Origin: Acidobacteriaceae bacterium
GTDB lineage: Bacteria > Acidobacteriota > Terriglobia > Terriglobales > Acidobacteriaceae
Length of the DNA stretch: 35,174 nucleotides
Assembly: GCA_003139795.1 (NCBI GenBank)
Contig: PLGM01000180.1
Location: 22,690 to 57,863 of the forward strand
Direction of reading: 5' to 3'
Within the stretch, counting starts at the first letter, position 1; every line of letters begins with the position of its first letter. Of this stretch, positions 15,743 through 23,341 are shown in pieces. Under the pieces are notes generated by a model. That model saw only the letters and a list, made by a program, of their open reading frames with translations. It was not told the origin of the DNA and did no database searches. The translations under genes were made by a program, and so were the position numbers.

Positions 15743-16227
15743 TCGTCGTTGCCAACACCAGCCCGCTCAACTACCTCACCCGCTCTGGTTATGTCTGGAT
15801 TCTTCCCGAACTTTTTGGCAAGGTCCTTGTGCCCAAGGCTGTACTGACGGAGATGCTGCATCCGCAAGCGCCTGCCGAGGTCCACACATTCGCAAGCTCA
15901 CCGCCTCCTTGGCTGGAATGCGTGGAGGTAGGTCGCATTGCGTGCGGGCTTGACTCCTCTCTGGGCGAGGGAGAGCGTGAAGCGATCAGTCTTGCTCTGG
16001 AGACTCATGCCGATGCCCTGCTAATCGATGATTTAGCGGGACGCAGAGAAGCTCAGTCCCGGCACATCGCAGCCAGAGGAACGCTTGCCATCCTGCTACA
16101 GGCGTCTTTGCGCGGTCATCTTCACTTTCCAACTGCCTTCGAACAACTCAGACAGATGGGTTTTCGAGCCTCCAGCGCGATTCAGGAAGCGCTGTTTGAC
16201 GCGCATAGCAAGAGCCAGCTTGGCTAA
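15739..16227 (+). CDS. DUF3368 PIN-like toxin
   Basis: A 162-residue protein of the DUF3368 branch of PIN domains. The N-terminal MIVVANTSPLNYL is the first strand; classical VapC toxins have Asp where this has Asn6, a change common in DUF3368. Remaining acidic candidates for metal binding are E in GEGEREAISLA and the DD of LLIDDLAGRREAQ, with a further helix ARGTLAILLQAS. PIN toxins cut RNA, often tRNA or rRNA, using Mg2+. Activity of the Asn form is uncertain. The gene overlaps the UPF0175 antitoxin by four bases. Together they form a second toxin-antitoxin module, diverging from the MazF operon. Confidence 0.8.
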   Translation: MIVVANTSPLNYLTRSGYVWILPELFGKVLVPKAVLTEMLHPQAPAEVHTFASSPPPWLECVEVGRIACGLDSSLGEGEREAISLALETHADALLIDDLAGRREAQSRHIAARGTLAILLQASLRGHLHFPTAFEQLRQMGFRASSAIQEALFDAHSKSQLG

Positions 16228-16263
16228 ATATCCGGCAGCGAATTCAGCCAAGCTCCCAATCCC

Positions 16264-17739
16264 CTACCGCAAACTCTTCAGCGCCGGGTACAGCTTCCGC
16301 CACTGCGCATATCCAGCCTTGTAGGCTGCCAGATCGCCGGCATCCGGCTCGATGCGCTCTGCAACCTCGATCGCCTGCCCGCACGCCTCGTCCAGATTGG
16401 CCCAATGGCCCGCTCCCACCCCGGCCATCAACGCCGACCCGAACGCACCGCCCTCTTCCGCGGTCAGCACTTCCACCGCGTGCCCGTAGATCCCCGCCTG
16501 AATCTTCCGCCACAGCGGCCCGCGCGCCCCGCCGCCGCCCAGCCGAATCCCGCTCACCGGAATCCCCAACTCGGCAAACAGCGTAAACGTGTCCTCCAGC
16601 GAGTAAGCCACCCCCTCCAGCACCGCGCGCACAAAATGCGCCGCCGTGTGCGCGGTCGAGATGCCGGCAAACGCCGCCCTCACCTCGGGATCCAGGTGCG
16701 GCGTCCGCTCGCCCAGCAGATACGGCGCCCACTCCAGCCCCTCGCTCCCCGCCGGAACCAGCGCCGCCGCCGCGGTCAGAGCGTCATAACTCTGCCCGCC
16801 GAAAAATGTCTCCTTCAGCCAACTGAAGCTCAGCCCCGCCGACTGCGTTACGCCCATCACGTGCCACAGCCCCGGAACCGCGTGGCAGAACGTGTGCAGC
16901 CGTCCCTTCGGGTCCTTCGTCGGGCTCGCCGTGGCCGCAAACACCACCCCCGACGTGCCGATGGTGGCCGAAACCGAACCCGGCTGCAGAATCCCCATCC
17001 CCACCGCCCCGGCTCCCTGGTCGCCCGCGCCAGCCACCACGGGCGTGCCCGCACCCAGCCCGGTCAGCCCCGCCGCGCTCTCGCTGATCCGCGCGCAGAC
17101 CTCCGGCGATTCATACACCTTGGGCAGCCAGCTTTCTGGAATCCCCGCCGCCTCGGCCACTTCGCCCGACCAGCGGCGATGCGTCACGTCCAGCAGCAGC
17201 GTCCCTGAAGCCTCCTGTACATCGATCGCGAACTCGCCCGTCAGCCGGTAGCGCACATAGTCCTTGGGACAAAGAATGTGCCGGATCTTCGCGAAGATCT
17301 CCGGCTCGTGTTCCTTCACCCACAGCACCTTGGTCAGCGTGAAGTTGGGCAGCGCCGGGTTGCAGGTCAGCTCGATCAACCGCTCGTAGCCAATCTTCTC
17401 CGTCAGCCAGTCGCACTGCGGCTGGGTGCGCGTGTCGCACCAGATCAGCGCAGGCCGCAGCACCGCGCCGTCCTCGTCCAGCAGCACCGCCCCGTGCATC
17501 TGCCCCGTCAGCCCGATGGCCGCGATGGGCTCCTTTGGCTCCGGCGCCGCCGCCAGCGCAAAGCGAATGGCCTCCTGCGCCGCGCGCCACCAATCCTCGG
17601 GGTCCTGCTCCGCCCAGCCGGGGTGAGCCGTCTTGAACGCCGCATGTTCGCTCGACGCCCCGGCAATCAGTTTCCCAGTCCCATCCACCACCACGGCCCG
17701 TGTCCCGCCCGTGCCCACATCCATCCCAAGCAACCACAT
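16264..17739 (-). CDS. xylB: Xylulokinase (FGGY carbohydrate kinase)
   Basis: A 491-residue kinase of the FGGY family, phosphorylating D-xylulose to D-xylulose 5-phosphate. MWLLGMDVGTGGTRAVVVDG starts the N-terminal actin-like domain with its phosphate loop; GLTGQMHGAVLL is the xylulokinase substrate segment; GAGDQGAGAVG contains the expected catalytic Asp; LGGGGARGPLWRKIQAGIYG near the end is the FGGY C-terminal signature. Length is normal. The ATG at 17739 is used because GGGAG lies before it and the fold starts immediately; a longer start at 17787 adds a basic, unlikely extension. It is not in an operon with xylose isomerase here. It could share a pathway with the pentose-type isomerase at the window start. 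It converges with the DUF3368 gene. Confidence 0.88.
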   Translation of the reverse strand: MWLLGMDVGTGGTRAVVVDGTGKLIAGASSEHAAFKTAHPGWAEQDPEDWWRAAQEAIRFALAAAPEPKEPIAAIGLTGQMHGAVLLDEDGAVLRPALIWCDTRTQPQCDWLTEKIGYERLIELTCNPALPNFTLTKVLWVKEHEPEIFAKIRHILCPKDYVRYRLTGEFAIDVQEASGTLLLDVTHRRWSGEVAEAAGIPESWLPKVYESPEVCARISESAAGLTGLGAGTPVVAGAGDQGAGAVGMGILQPGSVSATIGTSGVVFAATASPTKDPKGRLHTFCHAVPGLWHVMGVTQSAGLSFSWLKETFFGGQSYDALTAAAALVPAGSEGLEWAPYLLGERTPHLDPEVRAAFAGISTAHTAAHFVRAVLEGVAYSLEDTFTLFAELGIPVSGIRLGGGGARGPLWRKIQAGIYGHAVEVLTAEEGGAFGSALMAGVGAGHWANLDEACGQAIEVAERIEPDAGDLAAYKAGYAQWRKLYPALKSLR

Positions 17740-17929
17740 ATCCGTTCTCTCCCTTGCGTAAATCGCTTTTTCCGGCGCACGCAGCATAACAGCCGAGGGC
17801 CAGCCGGGGAAAGGACGAAAAAACGATCAATGATCAGGGAACAGAACGCGGTGCGCAGCCTCGGATCACCCTCCGAGTGGGCAGCAAGCCGGGAGCAATC
17901 CGTTGCCTGGCTCCGGGTTGGCAGACGGC

Positions 17930-19864
17930 TCAGTTTTCTAAGAAGTTGTAGTTCATTTCCACCAGCTGCGGCCGCAATACGGGCTCGGCGCCGTCCAGCA
18001 GGAGGTCGCCCTGGCCGGTTTCCTGGTCGAAGACGGGGATTGGCGTTCCGATGGGGACCGGCTGGTAAGGCAGGAAGACGCGGAAGCTGGAACCGCGGCC
18101 CGGATTGCGCTCCGCCCAGATGCGGCCGGAGTGCTGGTGTACGATGGTGCGGCAGATGGCCAGGCCCAGGCCGGTTCCGCCTTTCTGGCGCGAGTCGGAG
18201 GCATCGACCTGCTGGAAGCGTCCGAAGATGCTCTCCAACTTGTCGGCGGGAATGCCGCGCCCTGGGTCGACGACCGAGAGAGTGACGCCGCTGGCGTCAG
18301 GCCGCAGCAAGACCGAGATGGTGGAGTTGGGGGGCGAGAACTTGATGGCATTGGAGAGCAGGTTGGTCAGAACCTGGAGCAGGCGGTCGAAGTCGGCGGC
18401 GATCTCCACCTGGGTGGAGTCTTGGATCAGTTGCACGCCGGCGCCATCGGCCACAGGCGCCATGCAGTCGATGGCCTGGCGGACCATTTGGGCCAATTGC
18501 ACCTTGCGAAAGACGAGCCGCTCGCGGCCGCTCTGGATGCGCTCGAGGTCGAGGATGTCGTTGATAAGGCGGACCAGGCGGTCGGAGTTGGCCAGGGCGA
18601 TGCGCATCAGGTTGGCGGCCTTCTCGTTGAGCTGGACCAGGTTGCCGTGGGAGAGCAGGCCCAGCGCGCCGCGGATGGCGGTCAGCGGCGTGCGCAACTC
18701 GTGGCTGACCGTGGAGATGAACTCGTCCTTGAGGCGATCCAGCGCATAGCGCTGGCTGATGTCGCGGAAGCTCAGCACGGAACCTGTAAGGCGGCCGTGG
18801 TCGAGGATGGGGGTCAGGGCGTAGTCGGCCCGGAAGGAGCTGCTGTCGCTGCGGAAGATGGCATCTTCGCCGGCCGTGGCCATCAGCCGCAGCCGGCCGG
18901 TGGCGCGCAGCAGGGCGCAATCCTCTCCGCACTGGCTGCTGGAGGGCGCGTAGCCGTGCAGAAGCGCATGCACCGGCTTACCTGTGAGGCTGGAGGCCGC
19001 TACGCCCAGCATGGCGGCTGCTGCAGGGTTGGCAAAGCTGATCAGGCCGTTGCCATCCACGCCGCAGATGCCGTCGGCAACCGAGTTGAGCAGGATCTCC
19101 TGCTGGCGGTAGAGTTTTTCCGCCCGGCCCCGTTCGTGGGAGCGGGCCAGCATCTGTCCCAGCGAAGCGGCCACCGTCTCAACGGCGGCCATGGACTCGC
19201 GATTTTCGCGCAGGCAAAAGTGGCAATAGAATTCGAGAACGGCGAGTATCCTGTTGCCCACACGTACAGGAACCGAACAGCCGGAGACCATTCCGCGGCC
19301 AAGGGCGGCTTGCGTGTGCGGGTTGGCCGGTTCCCCGCCGAGGTCGGCGATCCAAACCGGGCGGCCGTCCTGCCAGGCCCGTCCCGCCATCTCCACGCCG
19401 GGAGGAAGCGTCAGCCCCATGCTCTCCTGGACGAGGGCCTCCGTGTGCCTGCCCGGAGCGCTCCAGGCCGAGCAGAATTCCAGCCGGTTTTCCTCGCCGT
19501 TGACCTCCCATTTGAGGGCCACGTCCCAGCCCTGGGAGACGCAGAGGGCCTCGAGAATACGCATGGACGCGACCTCGGGGGACATGTTTTCGCCCACGAT
19601 CTCGCTTACCACCAGTTGCAGCGCTACGCGCTGCTCGCGCTGCACCAGCAGGCGAAGGACGAGGACTGCGGCGGCGGCTCCGGCGGCGAAGATCAGCAAT
19701 TCATCGAATCCCTTGCCGGCTGCCAGCCGCGGCGCAAACACTCCCACGACAACGGCCAACGCCAGACCTGCCAGGACTGGCGAAATGAACGAAAAGCCAC
19801 GCTGGACCGTTTGTCCGCGTCGCTCGCTACCGGTTGTACTGATCCCTTTGGACGGATCCCGCAT
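17930..19864 (-). CDS. GAF-PAS sensor histidine kinase
   Basis: A 644-residue membrane kinase. Two hydrophobic segments (about 27-47 and 55-73) anchor it, followed by a GAF domain (about 85-240), a PAS domain (about 255-370), HisKA and HATPase_c. VSHELRTPLTAIRG holds the phosphorylated H388; NLLSNAIKFSPP is the N box, DPGRGIPADKLESIF the G1 box and GGTGLGLAI the G2 box, all intact. It would autophosphorylate in response to a cytoplasmic signal. CRP-like residues are absent, but several Cys in and around the GAF and PAS domains (CHFC, CGEDC) could bind metal or sense redox state; this is inference. No response regulator is adjacent, so it is an orphan. GGGAG precedes the ATG at 19864. Confidence 0.9.
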   Translation of the reverse strand: MRDPSKGISTTGSERRGQTVQRGFSFISPVLAGLALAVVVGVFAPRLAAGKGFDELLIFAAGAAAAVLVLRLLVQREQRVALQLVVSEIVGENMSPEVASMRILEALCVSQGWDVALKWEVNGEENRLEFCSAWSAPGRHTEALVQESMGLTLPPGVEMAGRAWQDGRPVWIADLGGEPANPHTQAALGRGMVSGCSVPVRVGNRILAVLEFYCHFCLRENRESMAAVETVAASLGQMLARSHERGRAEKLYRQQEILLNSVADGICGVDGNGLISFANPAAAAMLGVAASSLTGKPVHALLHGYAPSSSQCGEDCALLRATGRLRLMATAGEDAIFRSDSSSFRADYALTPILDHGRLTGSVLSFRDISQRYALDRLKDEFISTVSHELRTPLTAIRGALGLLSHGNLVQLNEKAANLMRIALANSDRLVRLINDILDLERIQSGRERLVFRKVQLAQMVRQAIDCMAPVADGAGVQLIQDSTQVEIAADFDRLLQVLTNLLSNAIKFSPPNSTISVLLRPDASGVTLSVVDPGRGIPADKLESIFGRFQQVDASDSRQKGGTGLGLAICRTIVHQHSGRIWAERNPGRGSSFRVFLPYQPVPIGTPIPVFDQETGQGDLLLDGAEPVLRPQLVEMNYNFLEN

Positions 19865-19953
19865 TGCTCTCCCAGCAGCTCAGCAAGAACCTTCATGCTG
19901 CTTCCCGCCCGCCAGCCCAACAGTTGTATTGGCCCGAAGTAGACGGGACTCTA

Positions 19954-19959
19954 ATTATA
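19954..19959 (-). promoter_or_regulatory. Possible -10 box of the histidine kinase gene
   Basis: A perfect TATAAT on the minus strand about 90 bp upstream of the kinase ATG at 19864. No good -35 is found 16-18 bp upstream. It lies in a 507-bp gap (19865-20371) that has no convincing gene and also holds the CRP-type site at 20276-20291. Confidence 0.4.
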
Positions 19960-20275
19960 CAGTGCAAACGAAGGGCCATTCTGGTCAAAGCCACTAGGCT
20001 TGATTTGTCAACAACTTGCGGGCAGGCAGGCTCACCGGGCTGTGAACATTTGTATACAGGTCAACCCAGACAGTTACAGGTCCATTGTTACAGAATCGCC
20101 ATCGCATGTGAACCATGCGCCGGCGTCGCAGGCGCATGGAAGAGCCGGCCGGGCGTTCTCGGCTCATTCCTCCTGGTTAGCGGGATGGTTCAAAGCTTGC
20201 CCGCTCCAGGGGCCGGCGCATTGCCGCCACGCCGCGAACCAGGCCCGTGCCGACATGCAGAATAATCGCCCGGAC

Positions 20276-20291
20276 TGTGACCTTTAGCACA
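20276..20291. promoter_or_regulatory. CRP-type operator upstream of the phosphotransacylase gene
   Basis: TGTGA-CCTTTA-GCACA matches the CRP consensus in nine of ten positions. A -10-like AAGAAT (20314-20319) lies about 30 bp after its centre, the class II spacing, and the gene starts at 20372. A single-mismatch site is expected about once by chance in 35 kb, so the support is the position and the matching regulator. Confidence 0.4.
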
Positions 20292-20371
20292 GGCGCGCGA
20301 CCTCTTCGAGAATAAGAATGAATCCGTGAGGCCCGCCAGCCATCCGCTGCGCCGGCCGGGAGAAAATGCAC

Positions 20372-21358
20372 ATGAGCGATCTTGCAGGTCTGGCTGAAAG
20401 TGTTGCCGTTGACCCCTTGGTCGGCCATCCCGCCGACTACCACGTCTTCCACAAGTTTATCGAGCGCTGCAAGGAGCTGCCGGCCCTTTCCACCGCCGTC
20501 GTCTGGCCGCTCTCCGACGTGGCCCTGCGGGGCACGGTCGAAGCCGCAGTCGAGGGCCTCATCGAGCCCACGCTCATCGGCGATGAAGCCGAAATGAAGG
20601 CGCTGGCCGCCAAAATCGGCTTGGACATAAGCCCGTATCCCATCCTGCAGGCCGACACCGAGCGGAAAGCCGCTGAATTGGGTGTGGCGATGTGCCGCAG
20701 CGGCAGCGCCCTGGCCATGATGAAGGGCAGCCTGCACACCGACGAACTGCTGAAGCCGGCCATGAAGGCCGACACCGGCCTGCGCACCGCCCGCCGCATC
20801 TCACACGTCTTCATCATGGATACGCCGGCCTATGCGCGCACCCTGCTCATCACCGACGCGGCCATCAACATCACCCCCGAGCTTGAGGACAAGGTCCACA
20901 TCGTGCAGAACGCCATCGACCTGGCCCACGCCCTCGGCATTCCCGAGCCCAAGGTGGCTCTGCTCTCGGCGATCGAGACGATCAACCCCAAGATCAAGTC
21001 CACGCTGGACGCAGCCGCCCTGTGCAAGATGGCCGACCGCGGCCAGATCACCGGCGGCGTTCTCGACGGGCCCCTGGCCTTCGATACCGCCGTCAGCGTC
21101 AAGGCCGCCACCATCAAGAACCTGGTTTCTCCGGTCGCCGGACAGGCCGACATTCTCGTCGTCCCCGACCTCGAAAGCGGCAACATGCTGGCCAAGCAGC
21201 TTGAATACCTCGGCGGTGCGCAACTGGCCGGCATCGTCCTCGGCGCACGCATCCCCACGATCCTGACAAGCCGCGCCGATTCGGCTGAAACCCGCCTCAC
21301 CAGTTGTGCTGTGGCCGTGCTCCTGCACTATGCCGCCCACCCCCAGGTGAAGGTCTAA
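20372..21358 (+). CDS. Phosphate acetyl/butyryltransferase family enzyme
   Basis: A 328-residue protein of the PTA/PTB family, which moves an acyl group between CoA and phosphate and links acyl-CoA to acetate or butyrate formation. ALAMMKGSLHTDELLKPAMK, RRISHVFIMDTPAY, LLITDAAINITPELEDKVHI and ILVVPDLESGNMLAKQLEYL are the expected family segments in order. Length is that of the single-domain class, not the long Pta with a regulatory N-terminus. No acetate or butyrate kinase gene is adjacent. The ATG at 20372 lies nine bases after GGGAG; an ATG at 20366 is only three bases after it and is less likely. A CRP-type site lies upstream. Whether it prefers acetyl-CoA or butyryl-CoA cannot be decided here. 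Confidence 0.83.
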   Translation: MSDLAGLAESVAVDPLVGHPADYHVFHKFIERCKELPALSTAVVWPLSDVALRGTVEAAVEGLIEPTLIGDEAEMKALAAKIGLDISPYPILQADTERKAAELGVAMCRSGSALAMMKGSLHTDELLKPAMKADTGLRTARRISHVFIMDTPAYARTLLITDAAINITPELEDKVHIVQNAIDLAHALGIPEPKVALLSAIETINPKIKSTLDAAALCKMADRGQITGGVLDGPLAFDTAVSVKAATIKNLVSPVAGQADILVVPDLESGNMLAKQLEYLGGAQLAGIVLGARIPTILTSRADSAETRLTSCAVAVLLHYAAHPQVKV

Positions 21359-21375
21359 CGCGGAATCTGCGTCAA

Positions 21376-21404
21376 CGAGTCAGCGGCGCCAACCCGCTGA
21401 CTCG
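21376..21404. terminator. Inverted repeat after the phosphotransacylase gene
   Basis: CGAGTCAGCGG (21376-21386) and its exact complement CCGCTGACTCG (21394-21404) with a 7-base loop lie 18 bp after the stop codon. There is no T tract, so it may slow transcription or stabilise the mRNA end rather than act as a full intrinsic terminator. The same GCTGACTCGC core recurs near 33775. Confidence 0.55.
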
Positions 21405-21479
21405 CCGGCCCGCCGTCTCGCCCGGATTGCGCCCCTTCCATTTTTCGGCGGCCGCGCCCCCCTCTGCGAAACTTAAAAC

Positions 21480-22172
21480 GTGCCCAGCTCATTGCCATCC
21501 CTCATCTTCGACCTCGATGGAACCCTCACGGACTCCAAGCCCGGCATTGTCGGTTGCCTGCGCAAGGTGCTCGACGCCCGAAATATGGGCGATCAGGGTC
21601 CGCTGGACCGCTTCGTGGGGCCGCCGGTTGAAGAGTGGACCGCCGAACTCCTGCCACATGCGGACGAAGAAGCCCGAGCCGCACTGGCCCGCGACTACCG
21701 CGCCTGCTACGACCGCGAAGGCTGGAAGAACAACTCCGTCTTTGCCGGCGTGCGCGAAATGTTGACCGAGCTCCAACGCCTCGGATTTCCCCTCTACGTC
21801 TGCACCTCAAAGCAGCAGCGCTTTGCAGTGCGCATTCTGGATTTCTTCGCGCTGGCGGGCCTGTTCACAGCCATTTATGGCGACCAGGCCGAATATGCCA
21901 GCCACAGCAAGGCCGACCTGCTCGCCCTGCTTCTGCTCCGGCATTCACTCAGTCCCAACGCCGCCTGGATGATTGGCGACCGCATCTACGATATCGAGGC
22001 GGCCCACGCCAACCACATCCGTTGCCTGGCCGCCGGATGGGGCTACGGTTCAGCCGAGGAGCGTGCTCAGGCCGACGCCGTCGCTGCCACTCCGGCGGAC
22101 GTGCCCGCCCTGATGTGGCCGGGGAATCCTGAGGCCCAGGCCGGCGGCAAGACTCCCATCCTGCTTGCATAA
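21480..22172 (+). CDS. HAD-superfamily phosphatase (phosphoglycolate phosphatase-like)
   Basis: A 230-residue hydrolase. Motif I is LIFDLDGTLTDS, whose first Asp is the nucleophile; motif II is YVCTSK, with Thr or Ser in the usual position; motif III is the Lys of HSKADLL, and motif IV is MIGDRIYDIEAA. A cap region lies between about 20 and 80, as in the Gph/PGP group, whose members remove phosphate from phosphoglycolate or related small phosphates. The start is a GTG at 21480, because motif I lies only a few residues after it and no ATG is available nearby; no ribosome binding site is obvious. It lies on the same strand as the phosphotransacylase, 121 bp downstream. Confidence 0.8.
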   Translation: MPSSLPSLIFDLDGTLTDSKPGIVGCLRKVLDARNMGDQGPLDRFVGPPVEEWTAELLPHADEEARAALARDYRACYDREGWKNNSVFAGVREMLTELQRLGFPLYVCTSKQQRFAVRILDFFALAGLFTAIYGDQAEYASHSKADLLALLLLRHSLSPNAAWMIGDRIYDIEAAHANHIRCLAAGWGYGSAEERAQADAVAATPADVPALMWPGNPEAQAGGKTPILLA

Positions 22173-22337
22173 CTGTCCGGCGGAAGAGCTACGGCCTACG
22201 GAATTGATTCTGCTTCTGCCACACCTTTGCGGAGAATCCTTGCGCCCGCCTTCGCATCCAATCCCTTGCGCGGGGAACACGCGCAGACGCTCCATTCCGG
22301 ACGTCCCGATGGCCCTCCCCGGCAAAGGAGCTTCCCT

Positions 22338-22850
22338 ATGCCCACACACACCCATACAAAAGAATCTCAAGCCGCCAGGCTTTTGGTTCCAGACGGTTTC
22401 GCCCCCGAAGAAGTAAAGAACCTTTCCAGCGTGCTCAACGCGCTGCTGGCCGACGCCTTTGCCCTTTACCTCAAGACCAAAAACTTCCACTGGCACATGA
22501 ACGGACCGCATTTCCGCGACTATCACCTGCTCCTGGACGAACAGGCCGCCCAGATATTCGAAATCACCGACGCCATCGCCGAGCGCGTACGCAAGGTCGG
22601 CGGCACCACCATCCGTTCCATCGGGCACATCTCCCGGCTGCAGCGCATTCTCGACAACGACGAGGAGTTTGTAGGCCCCACCGAGATGCTCAGGGAACTG
22701 CACGGCGACAATAAAGCGCTGGTAGAAAGCCTGCGCGCGGCGCATGAAGTTACCAGCAAGGCCAATGAATATGCCACCACCAGCCTGATCGAAGTCTGGA
22801 TCGACGAGGCCGAACGCCGCTCCTGGTTCCTGTTCGAGGCCACCCGGTAA
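22338..22850 (+). CDS. dps: Dps/ferritin-like DNA-protecting protein
   Basis: A 170-residue protein of the Dps family. LKTKNFHWHMNGPHFRDYHL and the following LLDEQAAQIFEI contain the ferroxidase-site His, Asp and Glu typical of Dps, which lie at the dimer interface and oxidise Fe(II) with peroxide. The family forms 12-subunit shells that store iron and bind DNA. The N-terminus MPTHTHTKESQAARLL is short and polar. The ATG at 22338 has AGGAG (22326-22330) upstream. It is the last gene of a run on this strand and fits the stress theme of the region. A hairpin follows at 22882-22919. Confidence 0.9.
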   Translation: MPTHTHTKESQAARLLVPDGFAPEEVKNLSSVLNALLADAFALYLKTKNFHWHMNGPHFRDYHLLLDEQAAQIFEITDAIAERVRKVGGTTIRSIGHISRLQRILDNDEEFVGPTEMLRELHGDNKALVESLRAAHEVTSKANEYATTSLIEVWIDEAERRSWFLFEATR

Positions 22851-22881
22851 CCCCTCTCAGCCCCGCCATTGGTGCCGTCCC

Positions 22882-22919
22882 GAGTGCCCAGGTCTCGCTT
22901 TTTCAGACCTGGGGCACTC
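22882..22919. repeat. REP-like hairpin after dps
   Basis: GAGTGCCCAGGTCT (22882-22895) and AGACCTGGGGCACTC (22905-22919) form a stem with one extra base in the right arm and a T-rich loop. It resembles the hairpin repeats seen between genes in many acidobacteria, and may also end transcription of dps, although no T tract follows. The right arm ends within the frame of a possible decayed gene. Confidence 0.5.
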
Positions 22920-23010
22920 TACATTCTAAAGATTCCCTCATCTCCAGCCCCCGCCGCGAGGCGTCGAATGAATCTCCATTGCCCCCCGGACGATCCGCGC
23001 CTTTGGAAAC

Positions 23011-23274
23011 CTAGAGCTGCGCGCGGTTGCGGCGCCCAGGCCTCAATGCAGGGACCGCGGCGCCCGTTTTTGCGCGCCAATCCGTCGTTTGCAATGAAAA
23101 TGGTGCACTGGTTGCCCGCGTGCAGCGTACACTCATACTGAATTGTTGCGGCTTCTCGACAAATTCATAAAGGTCGCCCCGGCTTTCTCCGATGAAAGAG
23201 GCATCGCGGTTTGACGGGGGATTTTGCGTCTTGGGGCACTCCAGGCAAATGGGCACTTTGGACCGTTCGCTCAT
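23011..23274 (-). pseudogene. Possible decayed small gene with CxxC start (frameshifted)
   Basis: The minus-strand frame starting at ATG 23274 reads MSERSKVPICLECPKTQNPP and continues protein-like to about residue 45 (GDLYEFVEKPQQF), then becomes Arg-rich before stopping at 23011. From about 23137 the neighbouring frame reads YECTLHAGNQCTIFIANDGL and stays open to 22919. A single indel near 23138 would join them into one Cys-rich protein of about 118 residues. No family is recognised. Part of it overlaps the region just upstream of the GGDEF-EAL gene, which supports the later start at 23342 for that gene. This is a weak call. Confidence 0.25.
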
Positions 23275-23341
23275 GCCCATCCCCAAACCGAGGGATTCTG
23301 CTATGCCGAAAAGGGCGTCACCGGGCTCAGGAAAGGTCGCA

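Noticed and set aside
18131..19942. Plus-strand open frame of 603 codons across the histidine kinase gene
   Set aside because: The minus-strand kinase has intact H, N, G1 and G2 boxes; the antisense frame has a biased composition (rich in Gly, Ala, Val, Asp) and no domain.
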